DNA of 64,000 nt from JAFECT01 sp036501825 (GTDB taxonomy: Bacteria; Pseudomonadota; Alphaproteobacteria; Caulobacterales; Caulobacteraceae). Under the pieces are notes generated by a model. That model did not search any database, had not been told where the DNA came from, and saw only the letters and a list, made by a program, of their open reading frames with translations. The position numbers and the translations under genes were made by a program. Position 1 is the first letter of the stretch; each line of letters starts with the position of its first letter. Below are positions 33,473-42,284 of the stretch, piece by piece. The stretch lies in contig DASXZP010000039.1 in NCBI GenBank assembly GCA_036501825.1, positions 41,719-105,718 on the forward strand, written 5' to 3'.

Positions 33473-34273
33473 ATGAGTACAGAGTGGAAACAGCTGTTAG
33501 CGGACCCCGGGCCGGACGGACATATTGTCCAGCTGTACCAGGACCCCGACTTCTATGGCGAGGCGATCAGCTATTTCGCCGCGGAAGGCTTTGCCCGCGG
33601 GGACTCGATCATCCTGGTCGCCACCGACGAAAACTGGAGAAATATCTCAGGTCGCCTGGTCAGCAAGGGCTTCGATGTCCCTGAGCTGTTCGACCGGGGC
33701 CAACTCACCCTCCTCAACGCGACCGAGACCCTGCCGAAATTCATGAGCGGCGGCATGCCCGATGGCGGCATATTCAAACCGCTCGCGCGCGAGACGATCC
33801 AGCGCGCCAAGTGCGGCGGAAAGTATCCGACGGTGCGCTGGTGGGGCGAGATGGTCAATGTGCTCTACGAGGACGGCAACGGAAGCGCCTCTCACCGGCT
33901 CGAGGAATATTTCGATCAGGTCGCGCACGAGGAAACGATTGCGATCTTCTGCTCATTCCTGATGGATAAGTACGACCCCCGCATCTACGATGACGCCTTC
34001 GCCAATGTGTGCCAAACCCACGGCAACGTCATACCGACGCACGACTACGCGAGCCACCGCGCCGCGATAAATCAGGCGGTTGCCGAGGTCGTTGGTCCGC
34101 TGCATGGACCGCTGCTGCGCTCGCTCATGGCTTGGTCGAGCGAGGCGCCCGGCGTCCCGCCCTCGCAGGCGATCCTGCTGTGGATCAAGGACGCCATGCC
34201 GCATGTGTTCGAGGACGTGCTCTCGCGAGCGCGCGCCCATGACAAAAGCGCGCCCCTGGCGGAGGGAGGGTGA
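33473..34273 (+). CDS. stand-alone MEDS-domain protein (first of two)
   Basis: This 266-aa protein matches the MEDS domain (methanogen/methylotroph DcmR sensory): the opening GHIVQLYQDPDFYGEAISYF, then ARGDSIILVATDENW with a Rossmann-like strand, FDRGQLTLLNATETL and a late strand IAIFCSFLMDKYDPRIYDD. The family usually sits in front of helix-turn-helix or kinase domains; here no output domain follows, and the last about 80 residues are helical. The downstream gene begins at the overlapping TGATG. Likely a cytosolic ligand sensor that works through a partner, perhaps the hybrid kinase nearby. Confidence 0.8.
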   Translation: MSTEWKQLLADPGPDGHIVQLYQDPDFYGEAISYFAAEGFARGDSIILVATDENWRNISGRLVSKGFDVPELFDRGQLTLLNATETLPKFMSGGMPDGGIFKPLARETIQRAKCGGKYPTVRWWGEMVNVLYEDGNGSASHRLEEYFDQVAHEETIAIFCSFLMDKYDPRIYDDAFANVCQTHGNVIPTHDYASHRAAINQAVAEVVGPLHGPLLRSLMAWSSEAPGVPPSQAILLWIKDAMPHVFEDVLSRARAHDKSAPLAEGG

Positions 34274-34920
34274 TGAGTTCACATCTCACCACCTGCGGAA
34301 TTCCCGGCATCGGACTCGTGCCGTACGGCATTCACCTTTGCCACTTCTATCCGTCCCGCCAGGATCTGCTGGATGGGATGAAGCCATACCTTCTCGCCGG
34401 CGTGGCCAACAATGAACGCTGCATCTGGATCGTTTCCGACCCTCTGCCGTCATCCGAGGTGGAGATCGAGATCGAGACGGTGCCTGAACTCAAACGCGCG
34501 ACCAAAACCGGCCAACTCGAGATTCTTGATGCCCGGCAATGGTTCGGCGTCCCCGGAACCTTGACCGCGAGCGCGGTTGTCGACCGCTGCATCGCGGAGG
34601 AACAGCGGGCGCTGGCCGACGACTACCAGGGCCTCCGTATTGCAACCAATACCAGCGGCGTGACGGGGCAGTGGACGCGGCTCATGGAGTGCGAAAGCAC
34701 GGTGCACGAGCAACTCAAGACCCGGCGTATCATCATGTGCTGCAGCTACTCGACCGACCTGTGCCGGGCGGTGGAGATGCTCGAGATCGTTCGTCGGCAT
34801 GATGCAACCGTCGAACGGGACGAGGATCGCTGGCAGGTGCTCTTGCGCGAGCACCGCAATGCGGTCCGGGACAAATACCGCTACCGGCCTCCCGAGAGCG
34901 CGGACGGCGCCACGTCCTGA
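34273..34920 (+). CDS. stand-alone MEDS-domain protein (second of two)
   Basis: The protein is 215 aa, starting at the ATG that overlaps the previous stop by one base, behind GGAGGGAGGG. It has the same MEDS signature, PYGIHLCHFYPSRQDLLDGM, then ANNERCIWIVSDPLPSSEVE, GQLEILDARQWFG and a late IIMCCSYSTDLC strand. The similarity to the first protein is moderate, so this is an old duplication rather than a recent one. No DNA-binding or enzymatic output region is visible. The two proteins are probably translated together and may act as a hetero-dimer. Confidence 0.78.
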   Translation: MSSHLTTCGIPGIGLVPYGIHLCHFYPSRQDLLDGMKPYLLAGVANNERCIWIVSDPLPSSEVEIEIETVPELKRATKTGQLEILDARQWFGVPGTLTASAVVDRCIAEEQRALADDYQGLRIATNTSGVTGQWTRLMECESTVHEQLKTRRIIMCCSYSTDLCRAVEMLEIVRRHDATVERDEDRWQVLLREHRNAVRDKYRYRPPESADGATS

Positions 34921-34947
34921 ACTCAAACGCGACCACGGGAGGGGAAC

Positions 34948-35916
34948 ATGGGTTCGAAAGACGAAGCGCCGCCGCCGGCGAGCTACTACGGCACGCGGGG
35001 CCGTGCGGACGCCTGGAGCGGCGGGGCGCGGATGATCGAGATCTCGACGCCGCTCGGCGCGCATCGGGTGTGGACCAAGCGCATCGGCTCCAATCCCCAG
35101 ATCAAACTGCTGCTGCTGCACGGCGGCCCGGGCGCGACGCACGAGTATTTCGAAGGCTTCGACAGCTTCCTGCCCGCGGGCGGGATCGAATATTATTACT
35201 ACGACCAGCTCGGCTCCGGTAACAGCGACAAGCCCACCGATCATTCCCTGTGGACCATCGAGCGGTTCGTCGACGAGGTCGAGCAGGTGCGCCAAGCGCT
35301 GGGCCTCGAGCGCGACAACTTCTGTCTGCTGGGTCAGAGCTGGGGCGGCATCCTCGCCATCGAGTACGCGCTGGCGCACGGCCAGAACCTGAAGAGCCTG
35401 ATCATCTCGAACATGATGGCTTCGATCCCGGCGTACAACGATTATGCCGAGCGCGTGCTGATGCCGGAGATGGATCAGACCCTGCTGGCCGAGGTGAAGG
35501 CGCTTGAAGCCGCCGGCAAGACCACCGATCCCCGTTACATGGAGATCCTCATTCCGATGCACTACGAGCGGCACGTCCTGCGCCGTCCGTTTGCGGAATG
35601 GCCCGAGCCGGTCGTGCGCAGTTTCTCCCACATCAACACCGACCTCTACAGCCTGATGCAGGGCCCGAGCGAACTGGGCGCGAGCGGGCGGCTGGTCGAA
35701 TGGGATCGCTTTGCGGACCTCAAGCGCATCGCGGCGCCGACGCTGGTGATCGGCGCGCAGTACGACACCATGGATCCCGCCTATATGGAGGCCATGTCGA
35801 AAGAGTTGCCGAACGGCCGCTATCTCGACCTGCCCGAGGGCAGCCACCTGGCGATGTACGACGACCAGGATCGATACTGCGACGGCCTCGTCGCCTTTCT
35901 GCAGAGCCTCGGCTAG
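34948..35916 (+). CDS. alpha/beta hydrolase of the proline iminopeptidase family (S33)
   Basis: The protein is 322 aa. It shows the S33 features: the oxyanion segment LLLHGGPGATHEYFEGF, YYYYDQLGSGNSDKP, the nucleophile elbow GQSWGGILAIEY, the Asp in VIGAQYDTMDPAYM and the His in PEGSHLAMYDD. Such enzymes release N-terminal Pro or related residues from peptides, or hydrolyse esters. The N-terminus has no signal peptide, so it is cytosolic. GGAGGGG precedes the ATG at 34948, 27 bases after the MEDS stop, so it may be part of that transcript. Confidence 0.88.
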   Translation: MGSKDEAPPPASYYGTRGRADAWSGGARMIEISTPLGAHRVWTKRIGSNPQIKLLLLHGGPGATHEYFEGFDSFLPAGGIEYYYYDQLGSGNSDKPTDHSLWTIERFVDEVEQVRQALGLERDNFCLLGQSWGGILAIEYALAHGQNLKSLIISNMMASIPAYNDYAERVLMPEMDQTLLAEVKALEAAGKTTDPRYMEILIPMHYERHVLRRPFAEWPEPVVRSFSHINTDLYSLMQGPSELGASGRLVEWDRFADLKRIAAPTLVIGAQYDTMDPAYMEAMSKELPNGRYLDLPEGSHLAMYDDQDRYCDGLVAFLQSLG

Positions 35917-35922
35917 GGCGTC

Positions 35923-35949
35923 CGGCGCCCGCTCAGAAAGCGGGCGCCG
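35923..35949. terminator. terminator hairpin between convergent genes
   Basis: CGGCGCCCGCT and AGCGGGCGCCG form a perfect 11-bp stem around CAGAA. It lies between the hydrolase stop and the stop of the convergent TonB-dependent receptor, so it could act in both directions. T-runs are weak on both sides. Confidence 0.6.
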
Positions 35950-35962
35950 TCATACCCTCAGA

Positions 35963-38185
35963 TCACCACTTGCCGCTGAGGCGCACGAACCAGGTGCGGC
36001 CCGGGCCCGGGAAGGCGCCGCCGCCGGTGCCGTCGCCGAACAGGAAGTTGCGGCGGTCGAACACATTGTTCACGCCGGCGTTGATGGTGAAGGCCTTGAA
36101 CGGCAGGGCCACGCCCGCGTCGACCAGGATCGAGCTCGGGATGATGCGCGTCTCGCCGGCGTCGGCGTATTCCTGGCTCCGGTAACGTGCGCCCAGCTGC
36201 AGTTGCAGCGTCTTCAACACGTCGTGACCCAGGTCGACGTCATAGGTCACCCAGCCGTTGGCCAGCAGCGACGGCACGCTCGGCGGCCGGCGGCCCACGT
36301 CGGCGGGCGTCTGGGGGAAGCTGGTGATCGATCCGTCCTGCACCGCGGCGTTGGCGATGATGTTCAGCGCCGGCAGCGGATGCAGGTTCACGTCGGTTTC
36401 CCAACCGGTGATCCCGTAGGAGAAGACCTGCGGCACGTCGATGTTGCCCGGGCCCGACGGATTGGGCTCGCTCAACAGAGTGAACACGTGGTCACGCGTG
36501 GCGCGATAGACCGAGGTCGACACCGTCAGGATCGGGGGCAGCTGGTAGCGCACGCCGCCTTCGACCTGATGCCCCGTTTCCGGAACCTGACCGATGGTCT
36601 CGGGCTCTTCGGTGTTGAAGATCGGATAGGCGTCGCTGGAATAGCCGGCGAAGACCGACAGATCCTTAGTCAGGAAATAGACCGCGCCCACGTCCCAGGA
36701 GGTTTCCTGGTCGTTCTGCTTCACCGGCACGCCGGGGACCCAGGGGCAGGCGACGGCCTGCGGCGGGCTGCAGGGCTGTTCCTGGCCGGCGTTCACCGGC
36801 AGCAAGGCGCGGGCCTCGCCTTGGGTGTCGAACCAGTCCTCGCGCACGGACAGTCGGACCTTGAACTTGTCCGTCACGTCGATCTGGTCGACGGCGTAGA
36901 GGCCGTAGAAGCGCGCCTTCAGCCGCGCGTTGTCGCAGCTGTGAGCGCTGTCGCACTTGAAGGTCAGCGACGAGATCGCCGGATCGGCGACCACCGGGTC
37001 GAAGATGTTGGCGATGTTTGGCAGGTCCGCGGTCGCGCGCGTGGTCACGCCGTTGATGTCGCGCGCGTCGAACCCGGTGACCAGGGTGTGGTCGAGCATG
37101 CCGGTGTGAAAACGCCACGTCGGCTCGGCCTGGAAGTTGAAGTCGTCGAGCTCGTCGCTCTGTTCGCGCAGCTGGCGCTTGATCAGTTCGAAGACGCTGC
37201 CGACCTTGCTGACCGATCCACCGGCATTGCGCGCCAGGTCCACGTCGCGGTTCGAGTAGGCGCCGCGCAGGTTGATGGTCAGATAGTCGTTGACCACCCA
37301 GGCGTCGCTGAGGAACAGGCGCTGCAGGGTCTGATCGGAGAAGGCTTGCGGCGACGAATAGACGTCGGTCGTGGGGACCGCGAGCGGCTGGCCGGTGCCG
37401 GTGGGCGGCGAGAACGGAATGCCGGTCGCATCCGGCGTGGCGTGGAAGTTGTGATACTCGTAGCGGAACTCGATGTCGTGGTTGGCAGGACGCCAGCTGA
37501 GCGCTGCGAGCAGCTCGCTGTTCTGGTTGCCCAGGCCGCGGAACCCGTCCGACGTGCCGTATTCGCCGTCGAGGCGGAAGTCGACGCCCTTGATCCCGGT
37601 CGGGCCGGTGACGAAGGCGTCAGTCGTCGAGGTGGCGAAGCTGCCGAACTGTTCCGACACGCCGGCGCCCAAGGTGTCGCTCGGACGATAGTGCACGAGG
37701 TTGACCGTGCCGCCCTCTTCGGTGCTGCCGTAGAGCGCCGAGCCCGGGCCCTTCAGCACCTCGACGCGTTCGACGCCGGTCAGGGTGTGGATATAGCCGG
37801 TGAGGTCCGAGGTGCCGTCCGGCAGGCCGTCGTCGAGATAGGTCGCGTTCAGGCCGCGGATGATGACCCGGTCGAAGAAGCCAAAGTTGAACTGACCGCC
37901 TTCGCTGACGCCTGAGACGTCGCGCAGGGTCCCGACCAGCTTGATGGCGCCCTGTTGATCGATCAGGTCGCGCGGGACGATCTGAATGCTGCGCGGCACG
38001 TCCTCGATCTTGGCGCCGGTCTTGTCGACACCGACGACCTGCTCCAGCGGCGTGGTGCGCGGGGCGGTGATCACCACCTGCTCCACCGAGCTGGCGGGCG
38101 CATCGTCCGCCAGGGCGGCCTCGGACCAGGTCAGGGCCATGACGCCGGCGGCGCCGGCCATCAACACGTATCGCAAGCACTTCAT
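35963..38185 (-). CDS. TonB-dependent siderophore receptor
   Basis: The protein is 740 aa from the ATG at 38185 (AGGGGG upstream), with a signal peptide ending near ALA-DD. The plug domain (about 45-155) has the TonB box region EQVVITAPR, then VPRSIQIVPRDLIDQQGAIK and the RGLNATYLDDGLPDG plug pattern of the siderophore-receptor subfamily (FhuA/FoxA-like). The 22-strand barrel follows and ends with the aromatic LSGKW. Two Cys pairs sit in extracellular loops. The ligand is unknown, probably a ferric siderophore. The upstream region holds a palindrome shared with the divergent PadR gene. Confidence 0.92.
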   Translation of the reverse strand: MKCLRYVLMAGAAGVMALTWSEAALADDAPASSVEQVVITAPRTTPLEQVVGVDKTGAKIEDVPRSIQIVPRDLIDQQGAIKLVGTLRDVSGVSEGGQFNFGFFDRVIIRGLNATYLDDGLPDGTSDLTGYIHTLTGVERVEVLKGPGSALYGSTEEGGTVNLVHYRPSDTLGAGVSEQFGSFATSTTDAFVTGPTGIKGVDFRLDGEYGTSDGFRGLGNQNSELLAALSWRPANHDIEFRYEYHNFHATPDATGIPFSPPTGTGQPLAVPTTDVYSSPQAFSDQTLQRLFLSDAWVVNDYLTINLRGAYSNRDVDLARNAGGSVSKVGSVFELIKRQLREQSDELDDFNFQAEPTWRFHTGMLDHTLVTGFDARDINGVTTRATADLPNIANIFDPVVADPAISSLTFKCDSAHSCDNARLKARFYGLYAVDQIDVTDKFKVRLSVREDWFDTQGEARALLPVNAGQEQPCSPPQAVACPWVPGVPVKQNDQETSWDVGAVYFLTKDLSVFAGYSSDAYPIFNTEEPETIGQVPETGHQVEGGVRYQLPPILTVSTSVYRATRDHVFTLLSEPNPSGPGNIDVPQVFSYGITGWETDVNLHPLPALNIIANAAVQDGSITSFPQTPADVGRRPPSVPSLLANGWVTYDVDLGHDVLKTLQLQLGARYRSQEYADAGETRIIPSSILVDAGVALPFKAFTINAGVNNVFDRRNFLFGDGTGGGAFPGPGRTWFVRLSGKW

Positions 38186-38286
38186 AAGGTTGCCCCCTAA
38201 GGCGCAGATGGAATTTCCGGCATGCGTAATCGGATTTTTTCGGGGCCTGGGCATGAACTTTCGGTAAGGGGGTAAAAACAACTCTA

Positions 38287-38300
38287 CTGATGCGCATTAG
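38287..38300. promoter_or_regulatory. candidate regulator site between the divergent receptor operons
   Basis: CTGATGCGCATTAG is a 14-bp near-perfect palindrome (only positions 3 and 12 differ from perfect symmetry), about 100 bases before the receptor start at 38185 on the minus strand and 82 before the PadR start. The ATGCGCAT core resembles iron-regulator sites upstream of TonB-dependent receptors, but a match to a known Fur consensus was not proved. The A-rich segment GTAAAAACAACTC is next to it. Confidence 0.4.
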
Positions 38301-38381
38301 TCGCAACGGCCGCCCAAGAACCCGGGCCAAACCGTGCAGACCGCGTTGCGCTCACTTTGGATATGTGCAGATTTGCCCCGC

Positions 38382-38693
38382 ATGACCCTGCGCCCCCGCG
38401 CCCCCTCGAGACAGACCCGGGACGTCCTGACCGTGCTGCTGCAGCGGCGCGGGGAGTGGCTGCACGGCTATGAGCTGACCAAGCTCGCCGGCCTCAGTTC
38501 CGGCACCCTCTATCCGTTGCTGATCCGCCTGCACGAGCGGGGTCAGCTGGAAGCGCGGTGGGTCGACTCCGCCCATCCGGGCCGGCCGGAACGCCATGTC
38601 TATCGCCTGTCGCCCCAGGGCGTCGCCCTGGCGCGCAGTCTCGAACGCGAGGCCGACCACCCTGCCCTTCGGCCCACGCAGGCGATCGGATGA
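38382..38693 (+). CDS. PadR-family transcriptional regulator
   Basis: The protein is 103 aa from the ATG at 38382; its ribosome site is weak, and an in-frame GTG at 38334 is an alternative. The winged-helix domain is complete: RQTRDVLTVLLQRRGEWLHG, YELTKLAGLSSGTLYPLLIR and the wing with GRPERHVYRLSPQG. The long dimerising C-terminal helix of larger PadR proteins is absent, so it is a short PadR. It overlaps the next gene by 4 bases, which overlaps the TonB receptor by 4, giving a translationally linked trio. Its usual effector class is phenolic acids or other small molecules. Confidence 0.85.
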   Translation: MTLRPRAPSRQTRDVLTVLLQRRGEWLHGYELTKLAGLSSGTLYPLLIRLHERGQLEARWVDSAHPGRPERHVYRLSPQGVALARSLEREADHPALRPTQAIG

Positions 38694-39214
38694 CCGTCCC
38701 CCGCTGGCGTGCGCAGCTGGCGGACGTGCTGACGCAGTTGGCGGCGCGACGCCTGAGGGCCACGCACCCCGACTGGGCTCGCGCGATGATCAAGGAACGC
38801 GCCTGCCTCCCGGACAACGAAGATCCGCTCGCCTGGGCTTTCGGCTGCCTGCGCGCGAGCTGGGTCGCGACCGATTCCGTGCAGGCGCTCTATCCCGTCG
38901 CCCTGGTTGCGGGCGTCGCGGCGATGACCGGCTATGAGTGGATCGGCGACGGGAGTTTCGCCGCTGCGGCGCTGCTCGGGGGCGTGGGGCTCGCGCTCGG
39001 CCTGATCAGCCCCAAGCGGTTCTGGGTCTCGGTCCTCGCCGTCGGCCTGACCGTCGCCGCGGTCATGGTCTTCGAAGCGTTCACGGGCCTTCGGCCGAGC
39101 CACGAAGTCTATGAGCATTCCCTGGCCTCCACCCTGCGCTGGACCCTGCTCGTCATGCCCGCCCTGGCCGCAACGGCTGTGGGCAGTTTCGCCGGTCGCT
39201 GGCTGCGCGCGTGA
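38690..39214 (+). CDS. small membrane protein linked to PadR
   Basis: The 174-aa protein starts at ATG 38690, overlapping the padR stop. After a soluble helical N-terminal region (about 1-60) there are about four hydrophobic helices: ALYPVALVAGVAAMTG, FAAAALLGGVGLALGLIS, FWVSVLAVGLTVAAVMVF and LRWTLLVMPALAATAVGSF. No family is recognised. PadR genes are commonly followed by such membrane partners of unknown role. The gene is squeezed between padR and the TonB receptor with overlaps at both ends, so it is probably part of a regulatory or uptake unit. Confidence 0.78.
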   Translation: MTVPRWRAQLADVLTQLAARRLRATHPDWARAMIKERACLPDNEDPLAWAFGCLRASWVATDSVQALYPVALVAGVAAMTGYEWIGDGSFAAAALLGGVGLALGLISPKRFWVSVLAVGLTVAAVMVFEAFTGLRPSHEVYEHSLASTLRWTLLVMPALAATAVGSFAGRWLRA

Positions 39215-41391
39215 TTTCGATGTTGCGGCGTGTCGTCAGCAGTCTTGGTTTGAGCGCGGCGCTCTTGGTCTGCCTTTCGGTCGCCGCCCTGGCCCAAAGC
39301 ACGCCAGCGGCAAAACCGGCGCCCGCCACCAAGGCGACCCGCGTTCCCGGCGTCGAGGTGAAGGGCCGCCGCGAGGACACCCGCGCCAAGCTCGACCACA
39401 TCATGCGTGAGGTCGACGGTCCCAGGATCACCGTCGGCAAGCGAAGCTCGTCGGCGCCGCTCGACCTGCAACAGCCGGTCGTGGACGAAGCGCCGCGCGA
39501 ACTGTTCGCGCACCTGCCCGGCGTGCTGGAAGCCGACCCGCAGACTCCGGTGCGCCTCGATCTCGCCTATCGCGGTTTCGGCGGTCCCAACGCCTTGGGC
39601 TATGTCGCCGTGCTGCAGGACGGCTTGCCGATTGCGGCGGACCGCGTCGGCGCGCCGCTGATCGCCTACCTGCCGATGGCCGAGGCGGTGAACCAGGTGC
39701 AGATGGTCCGCGGCGGTTCGAGCCTGATCTACGGCCCGTCGGCCGCCGCCGCGATCAACCTCGTTTCGCGCCGCCCCAAACCCGGCGAAGCGATGACCGG
39801 TTCGACCGAGCAGATCGCAGGCTCCGACGGCCTCTATCACACCTGGAACACCATCGAAGGAACCGACGGCGCCGTCGAGTACCGCGCCGACCTCGGCTAC
39901 ACCCACAGCGACGGCGATCGCGACAACGCGCACGCGAGCGTGCTCGAAGGCGACGGCTATCTCGGCTGGCGTCCGTCGCAGGCAGTGCTTTGGTACATCG
40001 ACCTGCACGCCTATCGCGCCGACGCGGGTGATCCCGGCCGTCTGGGCTATCCGCAATTCGTCGCCGATCCGCATCAGACGCTCACGCCGTTCAACCATGA
40101 CTGGGTGAGCCGTTACGCAGCGACGCTGGGTAACGAGATCGACCTCGGCGACAACTGGCGCCTCGAGAGCAAGCTGTGGGCCTCCTACGAAGACCTGTTC
40201 GACCGCACGGCGGCGGATCAGTCGCCGGGCGGACCGCCCCCGCCCACCACCACCCTGCAGGATCAGATCTTCCGCAGCGAGGGCCTGGACCTGCGCCTGC
40301 GCAAGAGCTGGGGCCGCGGCAACGCCTTCACCGCCGGCCTCGATGTTTCGCAAGACCATGCGCCGTGGCGGCAATGGACCAGCGGCGACCTGAGCGCCGA
40401 TCCCGGCGACCGCACGGGCGCCACGCCGCGGCTGAACGAAGCGCGCCGCTCGGACTACGCCGCCGTGTTCGCCGAGAACGTGTTCCGCCTGCCCGACCGC
40501 TTTCACTTCGTGCCCTCGGTGCGCATCGAACACGAGGGCGTCGAGGTCGACGAAGGCGTGGCGCCGCCGTTTGTGTCGCGGCCGCTGATCCATGCCGATG
40601 CGGGCCATGACGCCGCGCTGTTCGGCCTCGGCATCGGGAACGATTTCGGCAAGGGCAACGAGACCTATTTCAGCGTGACCCAGGGCTATCGTCCGCTGGG
40701 CTTCCTCGATATCGCCTCGCCGTTCACGGTGGCGCAGCCACGCGCGCTGGATCCGTCGCGTTCGCTCGCCGTCGAAGCGGGCGTCCACGGCACGCCGGTC
40801 ACCGGCCTGTTCTACGACGCCGGCGTCTATGAGATCGACCTGAAGCAACGGGTCGAAACGGTGATGGTCGACGCCGATCCCGACGACCTCGCCGACATCG
40901 TCACCGGCGACGTGCGCAGCCGCGGCTTCGAAGGCGAGGTTTCCTACGACTTCCTCGCGGCCAAGAGCGGCAAGCGGCATCTGATCGCGTTCGCCGATCT
41001 GAACCTGCAGGACGCACGCTTCACCCGCAGCGACATTCCCGGCCAGGTCGGCAAGACCCCGGCCTATGCGCCGCGCACCGTCGCCAAGGCGGGCCTGACC
41101 TGGCGTGAGGACAACCGATTCAGCGTCGGCGTGAGCGGCGTCACGTCCAGCTCGGCCTATTTCCAGGACTCCGACGCGGCGTCGGGAACGGGGGCGGGCT
41201 TTGTGCCGGCGAAGATTCCCGCCCACACGGTGCTCGATCTCGCCGGCGACATTTATGTGACGCCGCGCGTGAAGCTGATCGGCGGCGTGCGCAACCTGGG
41301 CGACGAGAAGTATTACGCCCGCGCGTTCGTCGATGGTGTCGAACCTTCGCCGGGGCGGACCATCTGGGCCGGCGTGGCGCTGGGCTTCTGA
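39211..41391 (+). CDS. TonB-dependent receptor (FecA-like)
   Basis: The protein is 726 aa from a GTG at 39211 that overlaps the previous stop; ATG at 39220 is an alternative. A signal peptide runs to ALA-QS. The plug domain (about 65-190) has VDEAPRELFAHLPGVLEADP, LAYRGFGGPNALGYVAVLQD and YGPSAAAAINLVSR; the barrel ends in AGVALGF, with Phe for outer-membrane insertion. This resembles the FecA-type subfamily. The ligand is unknown. It is translationally linked to the PadR gene and divergent from a second receptor gene across a 200-base region. Confidence 0.9.
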   Translation: MISMLRRVVSSLGLSAALLVCLSVAALAQSTPAAKPAPATKATRVPGVEVKGRREDTRAKLDHIMREVDGPRITVGKRSSSAPLDLQQPVVDEAPRELFAHLPGVLEADPQTPVRLDLAYRGFGGPNALGYVAVLQDGLPIAADRVGAPLIAYLPMAEAVNQVQMVRGGSSLIYGPSAAAAINLVSRRPKPGEAMTGSTEQIAGSDGLYHTWNTIEGTDGAVEYRADLGYTHSDGDRDNAHASVLEGDGYLGWRPSQAVLWYIDLHAYRADAGDPGRLGYPQFVADPHQTLTPFNHDWVSRYAATLGNEIDLGDNWRLESKLWASYEDLFDRTAADQSPGGPPPPTTTLQDQIFRSEGLDLRLRKSWGRGNAFTAGLDVSQDHAPWRQWTSGDLSADPGDRTGATPRLNEARRSDYAAVFAENVFRLPDRFHFVPSVRIEHEGVEVDEGVAPPFVSRPLIHADAGHDAALFGLGIGNDFGKGNETYFSVTQGYRPLGFLDIASPFTVAQPRALDPSRSLAVEAGVHGTPVTGLFYDAGVYEIDLKQRVETVMVDADPDDLADIVTGDVRSRGFEGEVSYDFLAAKSGKRHLIAFADLNLQDARFTRSDIPGQVGKTPAYAPRTVAKAGLTWREDNRFSVGVSGVTSSSAYFQDSDAASGTGAGFVPAKIPAHTVLDLAGDIYVTPRVKLIGGVRNLGDEKYYARAFVDGVEPSPGRTIWAGVALGF

Positions 41392-41485
41392 ACGCGCGGT
41401 TTTTGTCGCGAGCGGTGTCGATATCCGGGTGCGGCGCGCGTCATGGGTTGATATCAACCCTGTGCACAAACCCAAGGAGACCGGC

Positions 41486-42271
41486 ATGTCGAATTACCGC
41501 GGGCGTTTCGTCTGGTACGAGCTGATGGTCGAAGACCAGGCCAAGGCCAAGGATTTCTACGGAAAAGTCCTGAACTGGAGCTTCGACGACATGCCCATGC
41601 CGGGCATGGACGGCGCCACCTACGTCATGGCCAAGAGCGGCGACGCCAACGTCGCGGGCATGATGAACCTGCCGCCGGACGCCAAGGCGATGGGCGCGCG
41701 GCCGAACTGGGGCGGCTATGTGGCGGTGGACGACGTCGACGCATCGGCGAAGCGCGTGAGCGAAATCGGCGGCAAGGTCTACAAGGAACCCATGGACATT
41801 CCGGGCGTCGGCCGCTTTGCGGTGATCGCCGATCCCGACGGCGCCGTGATCATGATCTTCAAGGGCGCGGACACGACCATGCCGCCCCCCAACGCCGATA
41901 GCCGCGACGCGGGTTTCGTCGGCTGGCGTGAACTGATGGCGGGCGACGCGGGCAAGGTCATCGACTTCTACGTCCAGCTGTTCGGCTGGACGAAAGACGA
42001 GCCCTTCGACATGGGGCCGATGGGCAAATATTATCTGTTCTCCGCCCAGGGCGTGAGCACCGGCGGCATGATGACCAAGCCGGCGGAAGTGCCGATGCCC
42101 TACTGGGGTTACTACTTCAACGTCGACGGCGCCGACGCGGCCATCGAACGCGTGAAGGCCAACGGCGGCCAGGTGGTCATGGGTCCGATGCAGGTGCCGA
42201 CCGGCGAGTGGTGTTCCACCGGCTTCGACAATCAGGGCGTCTACTTCGGCCTGCTCAGCAAGACGAAGTAG
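41486..42271 (+). CDS. two-domain VOC-family protein
   Basis: The protein is 261 aa from the ATG at 41486, with AAGGAGA about 6 bases upstream. It contains two vicinal-oxygen-chelate modules: residues about 5-125 (GRFVWYELMVEDQAKAKDFY to ADPDGAVIMIF) and about 140-260 (FVGWRELMAGDAGKVIDFYV to FDNQGVYFGLLS). The family includes glyoxalase and antibiotic-resistance enzymes, and proteins like this are often called 27 kDa antigen Cfp30B-like. The metal-binding residues are not clear, so the activity is unknown. It is a single gene. Confidence 0.88.
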   Translation: MSNYRGRFVWYELMVEDQAKAKDFYGKVLNWSFDDMPMPGMDGATYVMAKSGDANVAGMMNLPPDAKAMGARPNWGGYVAVDDVDASAKRVSEIGGKVYKEPMDIPGVGRFAVIADPDGAVIMIFKGADTTMPPPNADSRDAGFVGWRELMAGDAGKVIDFYVQLFGWTKDEPFDMGPMGKYYLFSAQGVSTGGMMTKPAEVPMPYWGYYFNVDGADAAIERVKANGGQVVMGPMQVPTGEWCSTGFDNQGVYFGLLSKTK

Positions 42272-42284
42272 CGGACTTGGGGCT

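Noticed and set aside
39109..41487. 792-codon open frame on minus, antisense to the TonB receptor
   Set aside because: No signal peptide or domain; the plus-strand receptor has plug, barrel and terminal Phe.
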